DNA of 14,667 nucleotides from Candidatus Poribacteria bacterium (GTDB lineage: Bacteria > Poribacteria > WGA-4E > PCPOR2b): assembly GCA_027296925.1 (NCBI GenBank), contig JAPUIP010000131.1:1-14667 (forward strand). Direction: 5' to 3'. The translations under genes were made by a program, and so were the position numbers. This document shows, piece by piece, positions 13,881 through 14,667 of this stretch. Each line of letters opens with the position of its first letter. Positions within the stretch are counted from its first letter, which is position 1. The notes under the pieces were generated by a model. That model was not told where the DNA came from and did not search any database. It worked only from the letters and a program-made list of their open reading frames with translations.

Positions 13881-14667
13881 TTACGTTGCACGCACATACC
13901 CTCGAGCCCTTGCCACGCGGAGGAAGTGCTCATCAAACGCTTCGTCCGTCAAAACTTCCCCTTTGGTGTTCCGCGGCGAGGTCCATCGGAAAGGTCGGTC
14001 GCCGAAACACGGCACCAGGTCCACCATATCAAAGCGTCGCAAGATGCCCCACGCCATCACTTCGAGGTTGAAAAGCTCCTGGTTGTAGTAACGTGTGTCC
14101 GTCAGATGGCGATACGAGTAGAGCAGGTCTTCAAATTCGAGCGTTGCAAATCCCTCTTCTAACGCCCCAGCAAAGTAGGCGTAAAACGCGCCTTTGCCGA
14201 CCCCGTACAACCCAATTCGATCAACATCTTTTCGTGTACGGAGGTAGTCGTAGCCTCGCAGAACATCGAACACTCGCAACCCCAGCGTCGAGGTGCAAAG
14301 CATCATCGCGTCCGATCCGAGTTTGTAGGTGGCAGCATGAGGATAGCCGCTACGATTGAACGGGCGAAATTGAACGCCGCCTACCCCGCGCACATCGAAG
14401 ACAAACAGCCGACGACCGGACGCGAGTCGCGCTTCGAGCCATTCTCGTTTGTCAGGAATGTCGTTGGTGCCGTTCTCAAACAGGATCAGATCGGTCTGCT
14501 CCACCGTCGTGCCTTCAAGCGGTTGGATGAAGGTGCCCGTGACAACGATATTGGGTGCGCTCAAGAAGAAGATTTTCTCCGTTTGGTAGCCATCAACGTT
14601 ATTCTCGGAGACGATGCGTGGATAGATCGATTGCTCGCGTTCTTCGGGAATTCCGAGGACGTCCTGG
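13881..14667 (-). CDS. Alpha/beta-hydrolase-like (acetyl xylan esterase-type) protein, N-terminus beyond the window
   Basis: The frame is open from the right edge (first whole codon at 14666) to a TAA at 13881-13883, so 261 C-terminal residues are visible. An apparent TTG start at 14564 is internal: the same frame continues upstream as well-formed protein. The pattern fits an alpha/beta-hydrolase, with strands around RLFVFDVRGVGG (an oxyanion-type turn), then helix and DVDRIGLYGVGKGAFYAYFAGAL as the nucleophile elbow. In active esterases the elbow is GxSxG; here it is GVGKG (14190-14204), so the serine is Gly. The protein may have lost hydrolase activity or use another residue. It ends 99 bp before the next operon's start codon, with that operon's promoter between. 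The exact family is uncertain. Confidence 0.65.
   Translation of the reverse strand, partial: QDVLGIPEEREQSIYPRIVSENNVDGYQTEKIFFLSAPNIVVTGTFIQPLEGTTVEQTDLILFENGTNDIPDKREWLEARLASGRRLFVFDVRGVGGVQFRPFNRSGYPHAATYKLGSDAMMLCTSTLGLRVFDVLRGYDYLRTRKDVDRIGLYGVGKGAFYAYFAGALEEGFATLEFEDLLYSYRHLTDTRYYNQELFNLEVMAWGILRRFDMVDLVPCFGDRPFRWTSPRNTKGEVLTDEAFDEHFLRVARARGYVRAT

Noticed and set aside
14562..14564. TTG as the start of the alpha/beta-hydrolase-like gene
   Set aside because: The same frame stays open to the window edge with protein-like sequence, so the true start is outside the window.

Overview
The window looks like chromosomal DNA from an uncultured Gram-negative bacterium. The signs are a GT9 (heptosyltransferase-type) glycosyltransferase, two lipoproteins with clear lipoboxes, and a TonB-like membrane anchor joined to a DUF4159 domain. 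The mix of SUMF1/PKD, PQQ/TolB-propeller, DUF4159 and degenerate hydrolase families would suit Poribacteria or a similar sponge/marine lineage, but that is only a guess from gene content. I see no rRNA, tRNA, CRISPR array, phage gene or insertion sequence. Eleven of the thirteen genes lie on the minus strand.

Layout, left to right. Positions 1-36 hold the first 12 codons of a minus-strand gene that may be tatA. A hairpin terminator (71-104) separates it from a periplasmic DUF4159 protein with a TonB-like N-terminus (144-1625). A D-2-hydroxyacid dehydrogenase (1898-2914) and a GT9 glycosyltransferase (3002-4117) follow. Elongation factor G (4270-6342) has its own extended -10 promoter (6438-6466). 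A good terminator (6471-6503) ends the next unit, two adjacent TenA-family thiamin-salvage genes (6603-7244 and 7287-7955). The downstream one has Glu where the upstream one has the catalytic Cys. Divergent from them by only 43 bp are the only two plus-strand genes: a DUF309 protein (7999-8655) and a small zinc-ribbon membrane protein (8677-8967).

The right half is a minus-strand operon driven by a near-consensus promoter (13818-13846). It encodes a lipoprotein with a PQQ-type propeller, an SH3-like linker and a TolB-type propeller (11577-13781), a metallo-beta-lactamase-fold/cupin fusion (10485-11549), and a lipoprotein with PKD and SUMF1 domains (9009-10439). The window ends inside an alpha/beta-hydrolase-like gene (13881 to the right edge).

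Four proteins keep a familiar fold but have altered catalytic or cofactor residues: the dehydrogenase glycine loop, the MBL metal site, the SUMF1 cysteines and the hydrolase nucleophile. Along with the TenA pair and the three-gene lipoprotein operon, these are the most interesting parts of the window. No complete novel defence or mobile system is evident.
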